Shown here: piece after piece, positions 63,342 through 64,000 of the stretch
Layout of the letters: each line of letters starts with the position of its first letter
Numbering within the stretch: the first letter of the stretch is position 1
Assembly (NCBI RefSeq): GCF_020097815.1
Contig: NZ_CP083663.1
Span: 62,001-126,000, forward strand
DNA: 64,000 bases
Direction: 5' to 3'
Origin: Haloprofundus salinisoli
GTDB lineage: Archaea; Halobacteriota; Halobacteria; Halobacteriales; Haloferacaceae
The notes under the pieces: model-generated
Databases searched by the model: none
What the model was told of the DNA's origin: nothing
The model's input: the letters and a program-made list of their open reading frames with translations, nothing else
Position numbers and translations under genes: made by a program

Positions 63342-63759
63342 GCTACTACGCCATACCTTTTGGTTATACAAAAATCTTTGTGAATGCACAGTGCTCATAC
63401 TCCCGTCCGTCAAGCGTCGCCGAGGTCGAGACGAGCGGTCGGGTCGAACGGGCGTCACGAACACTAATGCCCGATGCTGACATAACGAACCACGGGGGTC
63501 ACACGCTCCAACCCCCACTCCCCTCGAAACCGGTGTCTACCGACCACGTAGCTCGCGTCGTGTCGGGGACGCCGGAACTCCCTGTCGTATGGTTCGGAAC
63601 TGGAATGTTAAATTCGGTAACACAACTACGGACGAGCAACAAATTTATCCGCAAATATACATAATTTGCCAAACATGGCAGCAGGCGTCTCCTTGTGACA
63701 AATTGTCAGTCAGAGTTCTGTTACAAAGGTTTAAACCTTCCGTTGCCCACAAGCTTTTT
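63342..63759. promoter_or_regulatory. 418-bp intergenic region with palindromic TFB promoter
   Basis: The region separates the divergent METTL5-linked gene and TFB. Near the first, TTTGTATAACC (minus strand) suits a promoter. Before TFB, AAGGTTTAAACCTT (63726-63739) is a perfect 14-bp palindrome ending 20 nt before the ATG at 63760. Its TTTAAA core lies at the usual TATA distance and may be a regulated promoter. An open frame at 63380-63664 has no recognised motif and is not called. Confidence 0.55.
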
Positions 63760-64000
63760 ATGGAACGTCCGAGTCGGCAGCGTCAGCGAGAGCAGGAAGC
63801 GGAACAGACGTCGGACGAGACCCTGCAGTGTCCGGAATGTAGTTCTACTGATGTTATCACGGATGCGGACCAGGGTGAACTCGTCTGCGACGACTGTGGC
63901 CTCGTCATCGACGAGCGCTCTATCGACCGGGGACCGGAGTGGCGGGCGTTCAACCACTCCGAGCGTCAGTCGAAATCCCGCGTCGGCGCGCCTATCACCG
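63760..64000 (+). CDS. tfb: Transcription initiation factor B (TFB), N-terminal part
   Basis: The first 80 codons of a TFIIB-type factor; the gene continues beyond the window. The zinc ribbon is formed by CPECSS and CDDCG (Cys pairs near residues 25/28 and 46/49). The B-reader/finger region follows (RSIDRGPEWRAF, then NHSERQSKSRVGAP). TFB recruits RNA polymerase to TATA/TBP-bound promoters; haloarchaea carry several paralogues, so the specific gene number cannot be stated. Confidence 0.95.
   Translation, partial: MERPSRQRQREQEAEQTSDETLQCPECSSTDVITDADQGELVCDDCGLVIDERSIDRGPEWRAFNHSERQSKSRVGAPIT

Noticed and set aside
63380-63664. Plus-strand frame of 94 codons before TFB
   Set aside because: No recognisable motif, and the region holds promoter-like AT-rich DNA; it lacks the acidic bias of true haloarchaeal proteins.
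1-64000. tRNA, rRNA or CRISPR array
   Set aside because: No cloverleaf with a T-loop GTTCRANNC, no rRNA sequence and no regular direct-repeat spacing was seen on either strand.

Overview
The window is a gene-dense stretch of a halophilic archaeal chromosome (class Halobacteria). Proteins are strongly acidic (Asp/Glu-rich), coding GC is high with G/C at third positions, leaders are short or absent, and TATA-like boxes sit 25-30 nt before several starts. Typically haloarchaeal genes include TFB, class I archaeal fructose-bisphosphate aldolase, UPF0058, a TRASH-domain AsnC regulator and Tat lipoproteins. I cannot fix the genus from sequence alone; a Haloferacales-type organism is a reasonable guess. 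I saw no rRNA, tRNA or CRISPR.

Layout. 1-10.4 kb: truncated aldehyde dehydrogenase, RIO-like kinase, acyl-CoA dehydrogenase, PAS histidine kinase, GNAT, sugar isomerase-like protein, PfkB kinase, NCS2 permease and aldo/keto reductase. 10.4-14.2 kb: envelope proteins (Tat lipoprotein, MscS channel, small membrane protein, YdjM-like hydrolase) and an AhpD-like protein. 14.2-17.9 kb: a copper module (CopZ-like chaperone, AsnC-TRASH regulator, CopA) with a shared TTTCGAA motif in its promoters. 18-23 kb: cold-shock protein, acyl-CoA synthetase, aldo/keto reductase, MFS transporter. 23.3-27 kb: a possible metal-handling cluster of a Met-rich P19/Tp34-like Tat lipoprotein, a two-domain winged-helix regulator, a small membrane protein, and a DyP-peroxidase-like Tat lipoprotein whose GxxDG motif reads GFKAG. 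A frameshifted small membrane gene follows.

27-36 kb: ferredoxin, 3-hydroxyacyl-CoA dehydrogenase, a gluconeogenic fba-fbp operon, a REC-PAS-histidine kinase with an internal 15-residue repeat, and an acyl-CoA carboxyltransferase with an N-terminal epsilon/PccX-like segment. 36-40 kb: glutamate dehydrogenase, CitE-like lyase, second glutamate dehydrogenase. With the MaoC hydratase and the carboxyltransferase this fits carbon flow of the methylaspartate-cycle type, but key enzymes of that cycle are not in the window. 40-45.4 kb: pyrBI, three microproteins of 34-51 aa, a TIM-barrel protein and an ATP-grasp enzyme.

45.4-56.3 kb: a menaquinone block on the minus strand (menF, menD, menB, menA, menC, then a CoA ligase that may be MenE, then an enoyl-CoA hydratase), interrupted by two plus-strand genes and two small membrane proteins. 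56.5-58.8 kb is an AT-rich island (MFS transporter, lipoprotein) that looks recently acquired. 58.8-64 kb: molybdopterin oxidoreductase, ribbon-helix-helix protein, UPF0058, a rhomboid protease with a sequon-rich exported domain, a structured palindromic element resembling the end of a haloarchaeal IS200/IS605 (TnpB-type) element abutting a METTL5-like methyltransferase gene, and the start of a TFB gene behind a 14-bp palindromic TATA region.
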